A stretch of 57,253 bases of DNA, from positions 1 to 57,253 of the forward strand of contig CAJJCP010000012.1 in NCBI GenBank assembly GCA_905182715.1, written 5' to 3'. The DNA is from an uncultured Candidatus Poseidoniales archaeon. Its GTDB lineage: Archaea; Thermoplasmatota; Poseidoniia; Poseidoniales; Poseidoniaceae. A program made the position numbers and the translations under genes. Numbering within the stretch: position 1 is the first letter of the stretch; each line of letters begins with the position of its first letter. The notes below the pieces were generated by a model that was not told where the DNA came from, did no database searches, and was given only the letters and a program-made list of their open reading frames with translations. Positions 34,040-42,907 of this stretch are shown here, one piece after another.

Positions 34040-34644
34040 TGTTCACTGGCATTATTCAAGGGACTGGGACAGTACTTGGTATTGTAGAAAAACAGAGTAT
34101 TCACACTTTACAACTCGAATTACCAAACACCCATCTCTTGGAAACTGGCGCAAGTGTCTCGATTGATGGCGTGTGCCTTACTGCAGTCACGATTCAAGAT
34201 TCAGTTGTCGAGTTTGATGTCATTTCAGAAACCCTTACTCGAACCACTCTTGGCCATTTGACCGTTGGTCAGCATGTGAACATCGAACGCTCTTTGAAGT
34301 TTGGAGATGAGATTGGTGGGCATTTGCTCTCAGGTCATATCATGGCGACAGGTATTCTGCATTCTAAAAAAGAGCACGGAGAAGGTATTGATTATACTGT
34401 ACTTGTTCCTGAAAGTACCAGGAAATATGTGATGGAAAAAGGCTACATTGCTGTAGATGGCATTTCGTTAACCATCGGAAAAGTTCACGAAGGTACCTTC
34501 TCATTACACATAATTCCCGAAACACTCCGCTTGACCACACTTGTCGACAAAGAAATAGGCGATGCAGTCAATCTGGAAATCGATTCCACAACACAAACTA
34601 TTGTAGCAACAGTTGAACGTGTTCTTGAAGAAAAAAGGAGTTAA
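34039..34644 (+). CDS. ribE: Riboflavin synthase, bacterial trimeric type
   Basis: This 201-residue enzyme dismutates two lumazine molecules to riboflavin. It has the two lumazine-binding repeats: MFTGIIQGTG with SIDGVCLTAV in the first and HIMATGIL with AVDGISLTIGKVHE in the second. The C-terminal part supports trimerisation. Many archaea use a different, lumazine-synthase-like RibC; this is the bacterial kind, pointing to transfer. ATG 34039 overlaps the RibL stop, so they are coupled. It is followed by lumazine synthase. Confidence 0.92.
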   Translation: MFTGIIQGTGTVLGIVEKQSIHTLQLELPNTHLLETGASVSIDGVCLTAVTIQDSVVEFDVISETLTRTTLGHLTVGQHVNIERSLKFGDEIGGHLLSGHIMATGILHSKKEHGEGIDYTVLVPESTRKYVMEKGYIAVDGISLTIGKVHEGTFSLHIIPETLRLTTLVDKEIGDAVNLEIDSTTQTIVATVERVLEEKRS

Positions 34645-34648
34645 TCGT

Positions 34649-35047
34649 ATGCCAAATATTGCCCTTGTCTGTGGTTCGTTCCACCGTGCTGAAATTGAAC
34701 GTATGCTCGCATGGGCTCGCGAAGAAGCAATACTGCACGGTCTCGAGATTGTCGATGTGGCGTGGGTGCCTGGCGCAATGGAAGTACCACTTGCACTCGA
34801 CCGTCAGTTATCTGATGATGAGATCGACGGAGCCGCTTGTCTTGGAATTATCGAGAAAGGACAGACACAACACGGTTTGGCAATGGGTCAAGCCGTCATC
34901 AAAACCATCATCGAATTACAACTCGTTCATGAAAAGCCAATCGGGTTAGGGATTATCGGGCCTGGTGCAGAACCTGAACATATCGAACCACGACTCGAAG
35001 CACATGCGAGAGCTGCTGTTGCTGCAGTCGCATCAATGCTTCAATGA
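34649..35047 (+). CDS. ribH: 6,7-dimethyl-8-ribityllumazine synthase
   Basis: This 132-residue enzyme condenses the pyrimidine and the four-carbon unit into lumazine. It has GSFHRAEIERML, VPGAMEVPLALD and the catalytic-His region GIIEKGQTQHGLAM. The start ATG 34649 has AGGAG at 34637-34641, and the gene overlaps nothing. The length is near the family's 140-160 residues. It completes RibB-RibL-RibE-RibH; GTP cyclohydrolase and the pyrimidine steps are not in the window. Confidence 0.92.
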   Translation: MPNIALVCGSFHRAEIERMLAWAREEAILHGLEIVDVAWVPGAMEVPLALDRQLSDDEIDGAACLGIIEKGQTQHGLAMGQAVIKTIIELQLVHEKPIGLGIIGPGAEPEHIEPRLEAHARAAVAAVASMLQ

Positions 35048-35068
35048 ATCATTCATTGAGGTCTTCAC

Positions 35069-35317
35069 ATGCAAGCGTCAAAGTTTCAGCAATTGCGTGC
35101 AAACCCCTTGTTTCGTTCCTTCATAGTGTTCTCAATCTTCCGGGCGTTCTACGGTGTTGGTATTCTTGCAGTCACCTATTTCCTTTCCACTTCTGCTGAA
35201 GCACCTTGGCCAGTTTCAATCGGTTTCCTTCTGTTTTCAATGTTCTTTTCTCGTTGGTTGTTTAAACAAATTAAAGGTCGAAAAGGTTCGATTGATGAGT
35301 CACAAACCGTCGAATGA
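35069..35317 (+). CDS. Small two-helix membrane protein
   Basis: This 82-residue protein has two transmembrane helices (SFIVFSIFRAFYGVGILAVTYF and PVSIGFLLFSMFFSRWLF) and a basic short C-terminus. It somewhat resembles DUF4229 small membrane proteins, mostly by layout, so I treat the name as tentative. It sits 21 bp after ribH in the same direction, so it may belong to the riboflavin transcript. A role in flavin transport has no support from sequence. Confidence 0.65.
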   Translation: MQASKFQQLRANPLFRSFIVFSIFRAFYGVGILAVTYFLSTSAEAPWPVSIGFLLFSMFFSRWLFKQIKGRKGSIDESQTVE

Positions 35318-35385
35318 GTTCTAACGTTTCGATGTCAATGTTCAAGTGATGAATCCTCGTAACAAGGTTGTAGGAGATACATATC

Positions 35386-36312
35386 ATGTCCAAAGTTCAC
35401 AATGTCATCATCATCGGTTCAGGTCCTGCTGGGTATACTGCTGGACTTTATTCAGCTCGAGCAATGCTTGAACCACTTATGTTTGCGGGCTACATGTCTG
35501 GAGGTCAGTTAATGCTTACTTCTGACGTAGAGAACTTCCCCGGGTATCCAAAGGGTATCGGCGGGCCTGAGATGATGATGGAATTGAGAGAGCAGTCCGA
35601 ACGGTTTGGACTTGAGGTCCGTGACCAAAACGTTGAATCTGTTGACCTGTCTGAACAACCTTACAAAGTGGTTGTAGAAGGTGAAACATTCCTCACTCAA
35701 GCCATTATTGTTTCAACTGGTGCAGAATCAATTTGGTTGAACGCTCCTGGCGAAGAAGCTCAGAAAGGAAGAGGGATTTCGACCTGTGCAACCTGTGATG
35801 GTGCCTTTTTCAAGAATGAAGAAGTGATGGTCATTGGTGGTGGAGATTCTGCTTGTGAAGAAGCAACTTTCCTCACCCGGTTTGCTTCCAAAGTAACACT
35901 TGTTCACCGTCGAGATACTTTCCGTGCTTCAACCATCATGTATGAGCGGGCCGCTAAGCATGAGAAAATTGAAATCAAAACATTCCGGCAAGTGAAGGAA
36001 TGGCTTTCAGACGAAAAAGGTTTGACTGGAGCAGTGCTTGAAGATCCAAGAGATGGAACAATTGAGAACATTAACGTTACAGGTGCCTTTATCGCAATCG
36101 GTCACAAACCAATTACAGGATTCCTTGAAGGGCAAGTCGAGGTTGATGAAGAAGGCTATATTCTTCACAAAAAGCACACGATGACTTCCGTTGAAGGTGT
36201 TTTTGCAGCCGGAGATGTTGTTGATACCCGTTACAAACAAGCGATTACTGCTGCTGGTATGGGTTGTCAAGCCGCCATGGATGTCGAAAAGTGGCTTGAA
36301 GACCAACACTGA
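35386..36312 (+). CDS. trxB: Thioredoxin-disulfide reductase
   Basis: This 308-residue flavoprotein has the FAD-binding GSGPAGYTAGLYSARA at the N-terminus, the redox motif C134-A-T-C137 followed by DG, the NADPH-binding GGGDSACEEA and the final FAD motif VEGVFAAGDVVDTRYKQAI. The size fits the low-molecular-weight class. ATG 35386 has GGAG nine bases upstream. It would reduce thioredoxins or the glutaredoxin-like protein at 2.4 kb. It is followed 15 bp later by the E1-like/rhodanese gene. Confidence 0.93.
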   Translation: MSKVHNVIIIGSGPAGYTAGLYSARAMLEPLMFAGYMSGGQLMLTSDVENFPGYPKGIGGPEMMMELREQSERFGLEVRDQNVESVDLSEQPYKVVVEGETFLTQAIIVSTGAESIWLNAPGEEAQKGRGISTCATCDGAFFKNEEVMVIGGGDSACEEATFLTRFASKVTLVHRRDTFRASTIMYERAAKHEKIEIKTFRQVKEWLSDEKGLTGAVLEDPRDGTIENINVTGAFIAIGHKPITGFLEGQVEVDEEGYILHKKHTMTSVEGVFAAGDVVDTRYKQAITAAGMGCQAAMDVEKWLEDQH

Positions 36313-36327
36313 CCTCTCAATGAGTTT

Positions 36328-37533
36328 ATGTCCGAGCCCTGCTTGGGCAGTTTGGGATTGCTTGTGGATATTGATGTACAACGTTATGCGCGTCACATCA
36401 CCTTGCCACAAGTTGGGCTTGAAGGACAACGACTGCTTTGTCAATCAAGTGTTCTAGTTATCGGGGCAGGAGGGCTTGGAAGTCCAGTTCTTCTCTATCT
36501 GGCAGCGGCTGGAATCGGCCACATTGGAATTGTTGACGATGACACTGTCGATCTCTCGAATCTTCAACGGCAAGTCATTCATTCAACTTCTGCTGTCGGT
36601 CAGCCAAAAGTAGAATCTGCTCGTAACCGCCTCCTTGAGTTAAATCCTGAGTTAAAAATCTCCACTTTTGGAATTCGTTTGACTCCAGAGCGTGTTGAAT
36701 CAATATTGAGTGAAGGCTGGGATGTGGTGATTGATGGAACGGATAATCTCCCAACACGGTACCTCATTGACGATGCATGCTTTTTGAACAATACGCCTTG
36801 GGTGTACGGTTCTATATATCGCTTCGAAGGCCAAGTAAGTGTTTTCAATTTCAAGAACGGTCCTTGCTACCGTGACCTGTTTTCAGAACCACCACCACCA
36901 CAGTCAGTCCCTTCATGTGAGCAAGGTGGTGTACTGGGAGTGTTACCCGGTGTCATAGGTTCCTTACAAGCCAATGAAGCCATCAAGATCCTTCTTGGAC
37001 TCGGTGAAGTGCTCAGCGGTCGGCTTCTCATCTATGATGCTGAATTGATGACCTTTGAAACGCTTCGATTCTCACATAACTCTGAACGTGATGTCATCTC
37101 TAATTTAGCACTGAGTACTGCGATGTTCGACGATGAGGCATGGTGTATGCGAGTGACAAGGATGGGTGATATTGATGAAGGAGATACTTCTGCGTCCAAA
37201 ACAATGTTCAATTCTCTTTCAATGAATGATTTTGTCGAACGCAGAAAAACCGGCTGGACACCTTTTATTCTCGATGTACGTTCTGAAGGTGAGTATCAGC
37301 GAGCTCATGTTGCTTCCACTGACCTACAAATCAATCATGAAGCAGTACTCTCTATGACAGATTCCATCCCGAAAGATAGGGAAGTGGTGGTTCTGTGCCG
37401 AAGCGGAATGCGTTCGCAAATCGCAGCGATGTTTTTGATAAAAGCAGGTTATGATGGCTCTTCACTTTACAACCTCGAGGGGGGCATCATTGCTTGGAAA
37501 TCAGTCGCTCCAGACGAGATTATTCGTGGTTGA
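36328..37533 (+). CDS. E1-like adenylyltransferase fused to a rhodanese domain
   Basis: This 401-residue protein has a ThiF/MoeB-type E1 domain with GAGGLGS (46-52), DDDTVDLSNLQRQ and GTDNLPTR. A C-terminal rhodanese domain (about 300-401) has the active Cys in VVLCRSGMRS (C357). That is the MOCS3/Uba4 layout for activating ubiquitin-like sulfur carriers (SAMPs or ThiS/MoaD types) and passing them sulfur. Oddly, the zinc site appears lost: the CxxC expected near C180 reads CYRD (D183), and there is no second CxxC. The Cys at 197 in PSCEQGGVLG is present. Targets could be tRNA thiolation or molybdopterin. Confidence 0.85.
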   Translation: MSEPCLGSLGLLVDIDVQRYARHITLPQVGLEGQRLLCQSSVLVIGAGGLGSPVLLYLAAAGIGHIGIVDDDTVDLSNLQRQVIHSTSAVGQPKVESARNRLLELNPELKISTFGIRLTPERVESILSEGWDVVIDGTDNLPTRYLIDDACFLNNTPWVYGSIYRFEGQVSVFNFKNGPCYRDLFSEPPPPQSVPSCEQGGVLGVLPGVIGSLQANEAIKILLGLGEVLSGRLLIYDAELMTFETLRFSHNSERDVISNLALSTAMFDDEAWCMRVTRMGDIDEGDTSASKTMFNSLSMNDFVERRKTGWTPFILDVRSEGEYQRAHVASTDLQINHEAVLSMTDSIPKDREVVVLCRSGMRSQIAAMFLIKAGYDGSSLYNLEGGIIAWKSVAPDEIIRG

Positions 37534-37636
37534 CACGGCTTTACTTTTCGAACTCGTGAATTAAGCATTCATCTCCTTTGACAGGGGTGAGGTTCAAGTC
37601 TCTACAGCCATCCCTGTAGATGAAGGGAGGGAGTTT

Positions 37637-38725
37637 ATGGCCAAAGTCATCGTTGCAGACGAAAATGAAGGTCGTCGTTCCCTTCTTGCCAATACGCTTG
37701 AGCGTGAAGGATTCGACATCACTCGTGCTGCTACTCTTCGACAGGCTGAAGGCACGGCTCTTGTCATTATGCCCGAAGTCGTTTTGATCGATGGAGAATG
37801 GAAAAACGGTGATGCCATCGATGCAGCACAGCGTCTGATGGGAGACCCTGAGTTTGCTTTCAAGTGCCGTATTGTCATTCTTGCACGAAATGTCTCACAA
37901 GAATACCGAGTGAGTGCGGCTCAATCTGGTGTGTCTGAAGTCATATCCAAACCGGTTGATATGAAGGTCTTAATTGACCAATTACACAAACATACTCGGA
38001 AGCAATTTGTTCCACCTCCAGCAGATGTGGCTACGGGACAGAGTGGTGGAGGAAGTTTCGATGTTTCAATGACCATGGGTGACAGCACATGGGCTCTTCC
38101 AATGCTGAAAGGACTCGTCGGGCCAGAAAAAATCAACACGAACTTCATCGATGAAATCCTTTCTCAAATGGGAGCGGAGGGCATGGAGGTAAACACTGAA
38201 CTGGACACCACTGCTATGTCTTCCATGCTTCGTTTAGCCCTCAATAAGTTAGTAGAACAAGCAAGTGCTGATGGGGAGCTCGTCCCCCCAAACCAACTCG
38301 CTGATGGGACTTTAGCGCAAGAACCAACGTTCGCCGGGCCTTCTTCTCCAAGCCAAGCAAAGCGAGGGGCCCCTCTTGGTGGTAATGCTGCTCAGAACAT
38401 GAAACAAGGAATCTCTTCATCAATGGGAGGGATTCTTGAAGCGCAAGCCCAAGGACTTGCAGATGAAGTCGAAGGTGCGATGGATTCGATTCTTGATGAA
38501 CAACCCGACCTTATCGCTTTACATGGCTTCGATACAATGGTTCCTATCGACCCACAGGTTCTTGCATTGACGCGATTAACAACAGAAGTGGTCTCTGACC
38601 TTATGTGGAATCTCGGCCGACCTGGTGCGGTTTCCGATTTGACCCTTCTTACTCAAGTCGAAGATGCTGCACAGATGCTGAGCGATGTATTGGCGGCTTT
38701 GCCAGAGGCTGAAGAAGAGGAATGA
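37637..38725 (+). CDS. Receiver-domain (response-regulator-like) protein
   Basis: Residues 1-120 are a receiver domain with D8/E9, phospho-acceptor D52 (VLIDGEW) and K105 (ISKPVD). There is no DNA-binding domain; the remaining 240 residues are a Gly/Pro linker and a helical region that I do not recognise. The final ~90 residues (LALTRLTTEVVSDLMWNLGR, VEDAAQMLSDVLAALPEAEE) look like a helical, possibly dimerising segment. The ribosome-binding site GGGAGGGAG directly precedes ATG 37637. No kinase is in the window. It overlaps the following membrane-protein gene in ATGA. Confidence 0.8.
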   Translation: MAKVIVADENEGRRSLLANTLEREGFDITRAATLRQAEGTALVIMPEVVLIDGEWKNGDAIDAAQRLMGDPEFAFKCRIVILARNVSQEYRVSAAQSGVSEVISKPVDMKVLIDQLHKHTRKQFVPPPADVATGQSGGGSFDVSMTMGDSTWALPMLKGLVGPEKINTNFIDEILSQMGAEGMEVNTELDTTAMSSMLRLALNKLVEQASADGELVPPNQLADGTLAQEPTFAGPSSPSQAKRGAPLGGNAAQNMKQGISSSMGGILEAQAQGLADEVEGAMDSILDEQPDLIALHGFDTMVPIDPQVLALTRLTTEVVSDLMWNLGRPGAVSDLTLLTQVEDAAQMLSDVLAALPEAEEEE

Positions 38726-39507
38726 GTATGGCGAAGTATTCAATTCCTCGACCGAATGAATTGAGACTTGTTGACCGAAAGTCAGACCTCGATGAACTCA
38801 AAAAAAGTCAGCCGAAAATCTATCGTTGGCGAGCTTTAATTGGAGTTCTTGTACTTTTTCTGTGTGCATTGTGTGGTTATTTATTGTTTCGAGATGCTGT
38901 AAATATCCTGTTTTGGTTTGAAGATTTAGGTCCACTGGGCCCGATTGTATTCACGCTTTCACTTTCATTGGCTGTCGTCATTATGTTACCAACTCCTCTC
39001 ATCAAAGTTGCAGCAGGTGCGATTTTTCCGTTTTGGATTGCTGCTGCTGCCAATTTTGTGGCATCTCTTCTTGGAGGTTTGATTGCCTTTCTTCTCGGCC
39101 GTTGGCTTTTTCGAGATGCCATCCAACGTTCAATCCAGAACGATAAGAGGTTACAGAACATCGAAACAGCCCTTACCGTCGATGCAATGAGAATCTCAGT
39201 CTTAGTTCGATTATCTCCTTTAATACCAGATGAATGGCTCAATTATTTGATGTCTGCAACGCCGGTTAGCCTTCGAGTGTACATGCTCTCAAATTGTTCC
39301 GGACTTGTCTATTCGCTGGCTTACGCCTATTATGGTCATGCATTGGGCCGCTTCGCACTTAACTCCTCAGGGATTGAAGGAATGCGTTCAACACCAATGG
39401 GGAATGCAATGCTCGTCCTTGGAATCCTCGCCTCGATTCTTGCGACCGTAGTTGTCACGCGTGTATCGTTAAAGGCGCTTCAAGATGCAATTCCTGAAGA
39501 AGAATGA
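38722..39507 (+). CDS. VTT/DedA-family membrane protein
   Basis: This 261-residue protein has five or six transmembrane helices in the VTT (TVP38/TMEM64, DedA-like) arrangement, including LGPIVFTLSLSLAVVIMLP, the re-entrant AAGAIFPFWIAAAANFVASL and the motif RLSPLIPDEWLNYLMSATPV. VTT proteins are membrane lipid scramblases or transporters in bacteria and eukaryotes. The start codon overlaps the stop of the receiver-domain gene. ATG 38728 is an alternative start. The coupling to a receiver protein is an intriguing context but no function follows. Confidence 0.8.
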   Translation: MSMAKYSIPRPNELRLVDRKSDLDELKKSQPKIYRWRALIGVLVLFLCALCGYLLFRDAVNILFWFEDLGPLGPIVFTLSLSLAVVIMLPTPLIKVAAGAIFPFWIAAAANFVASLLGGLIAFLLGRWLFRDAIQRSIQNDKRLQNIETALTVDAMRISVLVRLSPLIPDEWLNYLMSATPVSLRVYMLSNCSGLVYSLAYAYYGHALGRFALNSSGIEGMRSTPMGNAMLVLGILASILATVVVTRVSLKALQDAIPEEE

Positions 39508-39579
39508 AACACTTTTTGGATGTTACACCCCGTACCATTCAGCCGTCGCGTTTGTATGGGGGAGGCCTATGGCCAAACC

Positions 39580-42183
39580 ATGAGCCAAGGAGATTTACCG
39601 GCTATCCATGGGACCGATTGGACTCCAAAGGAGCCATTGGTTTTCTCTCAACCTTTGCATGCGGATGCTGCACGAACAGAAATTTTACGTTTTGCAGCTC
39701 AGCGACATGATGGCCACCTTTTCCTTATGGCGAATGTCTGGGATGTTTTGATTGAAAATGAATCGAAACAATTTGAGGGCCCTTCATGGCACAAGTTTAG
39801 TCAGCGGTTTGTTGACGCAGTTCAACGAGGCTTAGTTGCCCAAATCGATGCTAAAATGAAAGACGATGCCGACGTCGAAGTTATTCCTCGTCGTAATTTG
39901 ACCATGTTTTTGGATCGCAGGTCTCAACACTTTTTACTCGATTTAAGGCTCGTCTTCCGTCGCTTAGCCCACTACATGTCCGTCACCATCGACCAACGTA
40001 TCGAATGGCAAACCATGATGACTCGAACGCGGATGTTGGATGGTGAATTGAAATCAATTTTTTCAGAAGGACTTGAAACTCCAGATGGCTCTTCATTCGG
40101 TGGCAAAGGATTTCGTTCAACTTGGCAAGAAGGGGTTGTCGCAGTGGCTACTGCTCTGGAACGTCAACCGGACGCTCCACGTGACGCTCGTCCCGGAAAG
40201 GGCTACGACGGCGACCTTGTCGCTCCAATGATTCGAGACATAGGTCTTGGATTAGCAATGGGAGATACTTCATTGGATGTGATGGCTGCAAATTTAGGAA
40301 AAGTCGGTTCTAACCAAAACGGAGGTTGGGATGATGCAGGTGGTCGTGACCTGCACGTTGGAGCGTGGCATGTTGGTGTTCTGCCTCCAACAGCTCCTCT
40401 GCCAATTGCGAGTGTTACGATGACTGGTCTTGCTTTTGCCGCTTGGCATCAAAAACTGGATCGGTTCCAAGTTGCTTGTATTGGGGAAGGTGCTTCGTCT
40501 TCTGGAGAGTTTTGGGAAGCAATGAATCTGGCTGGAGCACGAGGCCTTCCAATCACCTACATCCTTCAAAACAATCAAATCGCTCTTGATACCTCTCCAA
40601 TCAAGCAATCTGGTGTTGAAGTCTGGGCCGATAAAGCCGATGCAATGGGTTTCCCAGCATGGACCATTGATGGTTCAGACCCTGCTGCGTGGTATGCAAG
40701 TACGGCCAATGCTCGAGAGTTTGCTTTGAACGGTGGCGGTCCAACCCTCATTCATGTCGAAACAATGCGGGGTTGTGGCCATGCGCATCACCATGACGAT
40801 TTGTATCTTGGAAACGAATCGGGCACTCCTCCTGGATATGTCGACCGTGATCTGCTTGCTTATTGGGAAGCAAAAGACCCGATACCAACACATCGTCAAT
40901 TACTCCTCGACCTCGGCCTCGAAGAATCGGTCTTGTTGGAAATGGAAGCCCAGGAACAGCGTGATGTCGAATCCGCTCGACAAGAACTTGAACAAATGGC
41001 ATGGCCTGAGCCAGAAACTGTTACCAAAGGCGTGACGTTGTTGAATGATGCTGAATCACATGAAGAACGGTTTACTCGTTTGTCTCAAAGCCAAGAATCT
41101 GAATTGATTGAATCTTCGCTTGAGACTGGTGAAACGACGCTCACATATGCTGAAAAAGGTGGTTGGACGTATGCTCGTTCTATTCAACAAGCGATGGTAG
41201 ATATCGCAACACGCCACGGTGATGATTGTATTTTTATCGGTGAAGACATGGAAGTTGCTGGAGCCTTCGGAATGAATATGGCTTTGAAAAATGCAGGTCA
41301 TTCGGAAAAACTTCTGGATATGCCGTTGTGTGAAGCAGCGATTGTTCACACAGGTGTAGGGGCAGCCCTTTCAGGTATGCGTCCAATGGTTGAGATACAA
41401 TTTGGTGGATTTGCAGCGCTTGGATTTAACGCCTTAATCAACAATGCCGCTATGCTTCGATGGCGCTGGGGAGCTGATTGCCCAATGACCATTCGTATTC
41501 CTTTGGGAGGCCGTACACGCTCAGGTCCTTTCCATGCGAACATGATTGAATCTTGGTTTGCGAATGACCCAGGATTGGTTGTTGTTGCTGCAGGAACGCC
41601 TCAAGATGCCTATGACCTCCTTATGGAAGGTGCTGAATTGAACGACCCAGTCTTATTTTTGGAACATATTGGCCTGTATGGCCTCCGTGGTGGATTAACG
41701 GGATGGGGTCAAAACATCAACCAAGTGGTGGATACTGAAACGGTCAAACAAGCCATCGCTAAAGGCGAGAGATACAAACTTGGCAAAGCCGCAGTCGTCC
41801 GAGGTGGCCGTGATGTGACTCTGGTTACGTGGGGTTCAATGCTTCATGTTGCTCAACAAGCTGCAGAGCATCTCGCTTCCGAAGATATTGAAGTCGAAAT
41901 CGTTGACTTGCGAACACTCCTCCCATTTGATGCACAAACATGCATTGACTCCGTTCAAAGAACCGGTCGTTTAGTTGTTCTTCAAGAAGGGCAATGGTGT
42001 GGTGGATTGGGGCACAGTATTCAAAGCAGAATCTTGGAATCATGCTTCTATACACTTGAAGCAGCCCCTCTTGTAATCGGGGCTTTGGACACGCCAGTTC
42101 CATTCTCTCCACCTCTTGAAAATTTCACGCTACCTTCGCTCGAACATGTAATCAAAGTAGTGCGTTTGACGGTTCAATCTTGA
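39580..42183 (+). CDS. 2-oxoacid dehydrogenase E1, alpha-beta fusion
   Basis: This protein of 867 residues fuses the alpha and beta subunits of the thiamine-dependent E1 of the pyruvate / branched-chain 2-oxoacid dehydrogenase complexes. The alpha half has the thiamine motif GEGASSSGEFWEA from residue 302 ending at QNN. The beta half starts near residue 525 (YARSIQQAMVDIATRHG) and has FIGEDMEVAGAF, SGMRPMVEIQF and a C-terminal VVLQEGQWCGGLG. Start sites 39520, 39556 and 39580 are possible; 39580 is chosen as the one nearest to the family start. No E2 or E3 gene is adjacent, so the substrate (likely branched-chain or pyruvate) cannot be assigned. It overlaps the convergent MIP gene by 10 bp. 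Confidence 0.9.
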   Translation: MSQGDLPAIHGTDWTPKEPLVFSQPLHADAARTEILRFAAQRHDGHLFLMANVWDVLIENESKQFEGPSWHKFSQRFVDAVQRGLVAQIDAKMKDDADVEVIPRRNLTMFLDRRSQHFLLDLRLVFRRLAHYMSVTIDQRIEWQTMMTRTRMLDGELKSIFSEGLETPDGSSFGGKGFRSTWQEGVVAVATALERQPDAPRDARPGKGYDGDLVAPMIRDIGLGLAMGDTSLDVMAANLGKVGSNQNGGWDDAGGRDLHVGAWHVGVLPPTAPLPIASVTMTGLAFAAWHQKLDRFQVACIGEGASSSGEFWEAMNLAGARGLPITYILQNNQIALDTSPIKQSGVEVWADKADAMGFPAWTIDGSDPAAWYASTANAREFALNGGGPTLIHVETMRGCGHAHHHDDLYLGNESGTPPGYVDRDLLAYWEAKDPIPTHRQLLLDLGLEESVLLEMEAQEQRDVESARQELEQMAWPEPETVTKGVTLLNDAESHEERFTRLSQSQESELIESSLETGETTLTYAEKGGWTYARSIQQAMVDIATRHGDDCIFIGEDMEVAGAFGMNMALKNAGHSEKLLDMPLCEAAIVHTGVGAALSGMRPMVEIQFGGFAALGFNALINNAAMLRWRWGADCPMTIRIPLGGRTRSGPFHANMIESWFANDPGLVVVAAGTPQDAYDLLMEGAELNDPVLFLEHIGLYGLRGGLTGWGQNINQVVDTETVKQAIAKGERYKLGKAAVVRGGRDVTLVTWGSMLHVAQQAAEHLASEDIEVEIVDLRTLLPFDAQTCIDSVQRTGRLVVLQEGQWCGGLGHSIQSRILESCFYTLEAAPLVIGALDTPVPFSPPLENFTLPSLEHVIKVVRLTVQS

Positions 42184-42806
42184 GATTTGATGTCGTCATT
42201 TCCAAGTTTCATACGAACAAAAATTTCGGCAGCAATCAAGGCGCCAATGATGGTAGTAAAACTATAGAAGAGAATGCTTGAGGCTTCTCCAGAAAAAATA
42301 TTCGGCCCAAAGGTCCGAGCAGGATTCATTGATGCACCTGTTAAAGTTCCAAACATGAAGGCCAGTAAAGCGACTACGAAACCGACAAAAAAAGCAATCG
42401 AAATATGAGTTTGAGAACGTAGAACGATCCAATAGATACTGGCCATCAGTGAAAAGGTAATGAACACTTCAATCAATCCACCCATGGAAATTGAAACGTC
42501 AGCGGCCCTTTTCGTTGGTCCAGCACCTTGAAGGAAAAAAGCAGCAACGGTCGCTCCACTTAATTGTGCTACGATATATGGGAGTACAGCTTCTTTCTCG
42601 AGGTGTCCAGTTCGGAAAAAAGCAAGTGAAACGGCTGGGTTAATATGAGCGCCACTGATTGGTTGAAAAATCAAGATGGCTACTGTGACTGCAACTCCAA
42701 AAGAGAGTGAAACAACGCCATGTGATGCGCCTAAAGCAATACTGCCACAACCACCGGCAACCATGAGTGCTGTGCCGAAAAATTCAGCCAACCCTCTCCG
42801 CCACAT
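42174..42806 (-). CDS. MIP-family channel (aquaporin/glycerol facilitator)
   Basis: This 210-residue channel has six transmembrane helices and two NPA boxes (GAHINPAVS, 56-58; GASMNPARTFGP, 161-163 with R164). The residue twelve positions before the second NPA is Ala149; that site is His in water-specific AqpZ and Gly in glycerol facilitators, so passage of glycerol or a similar small solute is possible. ATG 42806 begins the family homology; the 23 extra residues from 42875 are not MIP-like. It is convergent with the E1 gene and divergent from the exchanger gene. Confidence 0.9.
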   Translation of the reverse strand: MWRRGLAEFFGTALMVAGGCGSIALGASHGVVSLSFGVAVTVAILIFQPISGAHINPAVSLAFFRTGHLEKEAVLPYIVAQLSGATVAAFFLQGAGPTKRAADVSISMGGLIEVFITFSLMASIYWIVLRSQTHISIAFFVGFVVALLAFMFGTLTGASMNPARTFGPNIFSGEASSILFYSFTTIIGALIAAEIFVRMKLGNDDIKSQD

Positions 42807-42907
42807 GTTTACCGCTTCGGCCTTTATGTTATGTTCTTTACCAAACCAGTTCTCTCTCCAAGAATTACAAGGCAAGCGTGAAGAAGTATTGGCTGTTGGA
42901 ATGAAAC

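Noticed and set aside
37585-37625. tRNA-like element (GAGGTTCAAGTCTC and CTACAG...CTGTAG) before the receiver-domain gene
   Set aside because: The T-loop-like TTCAAGT is there but the stem has only three pairs and no acceptor or anticodon arm can be built. It is at best a chance resemblance or remnant.
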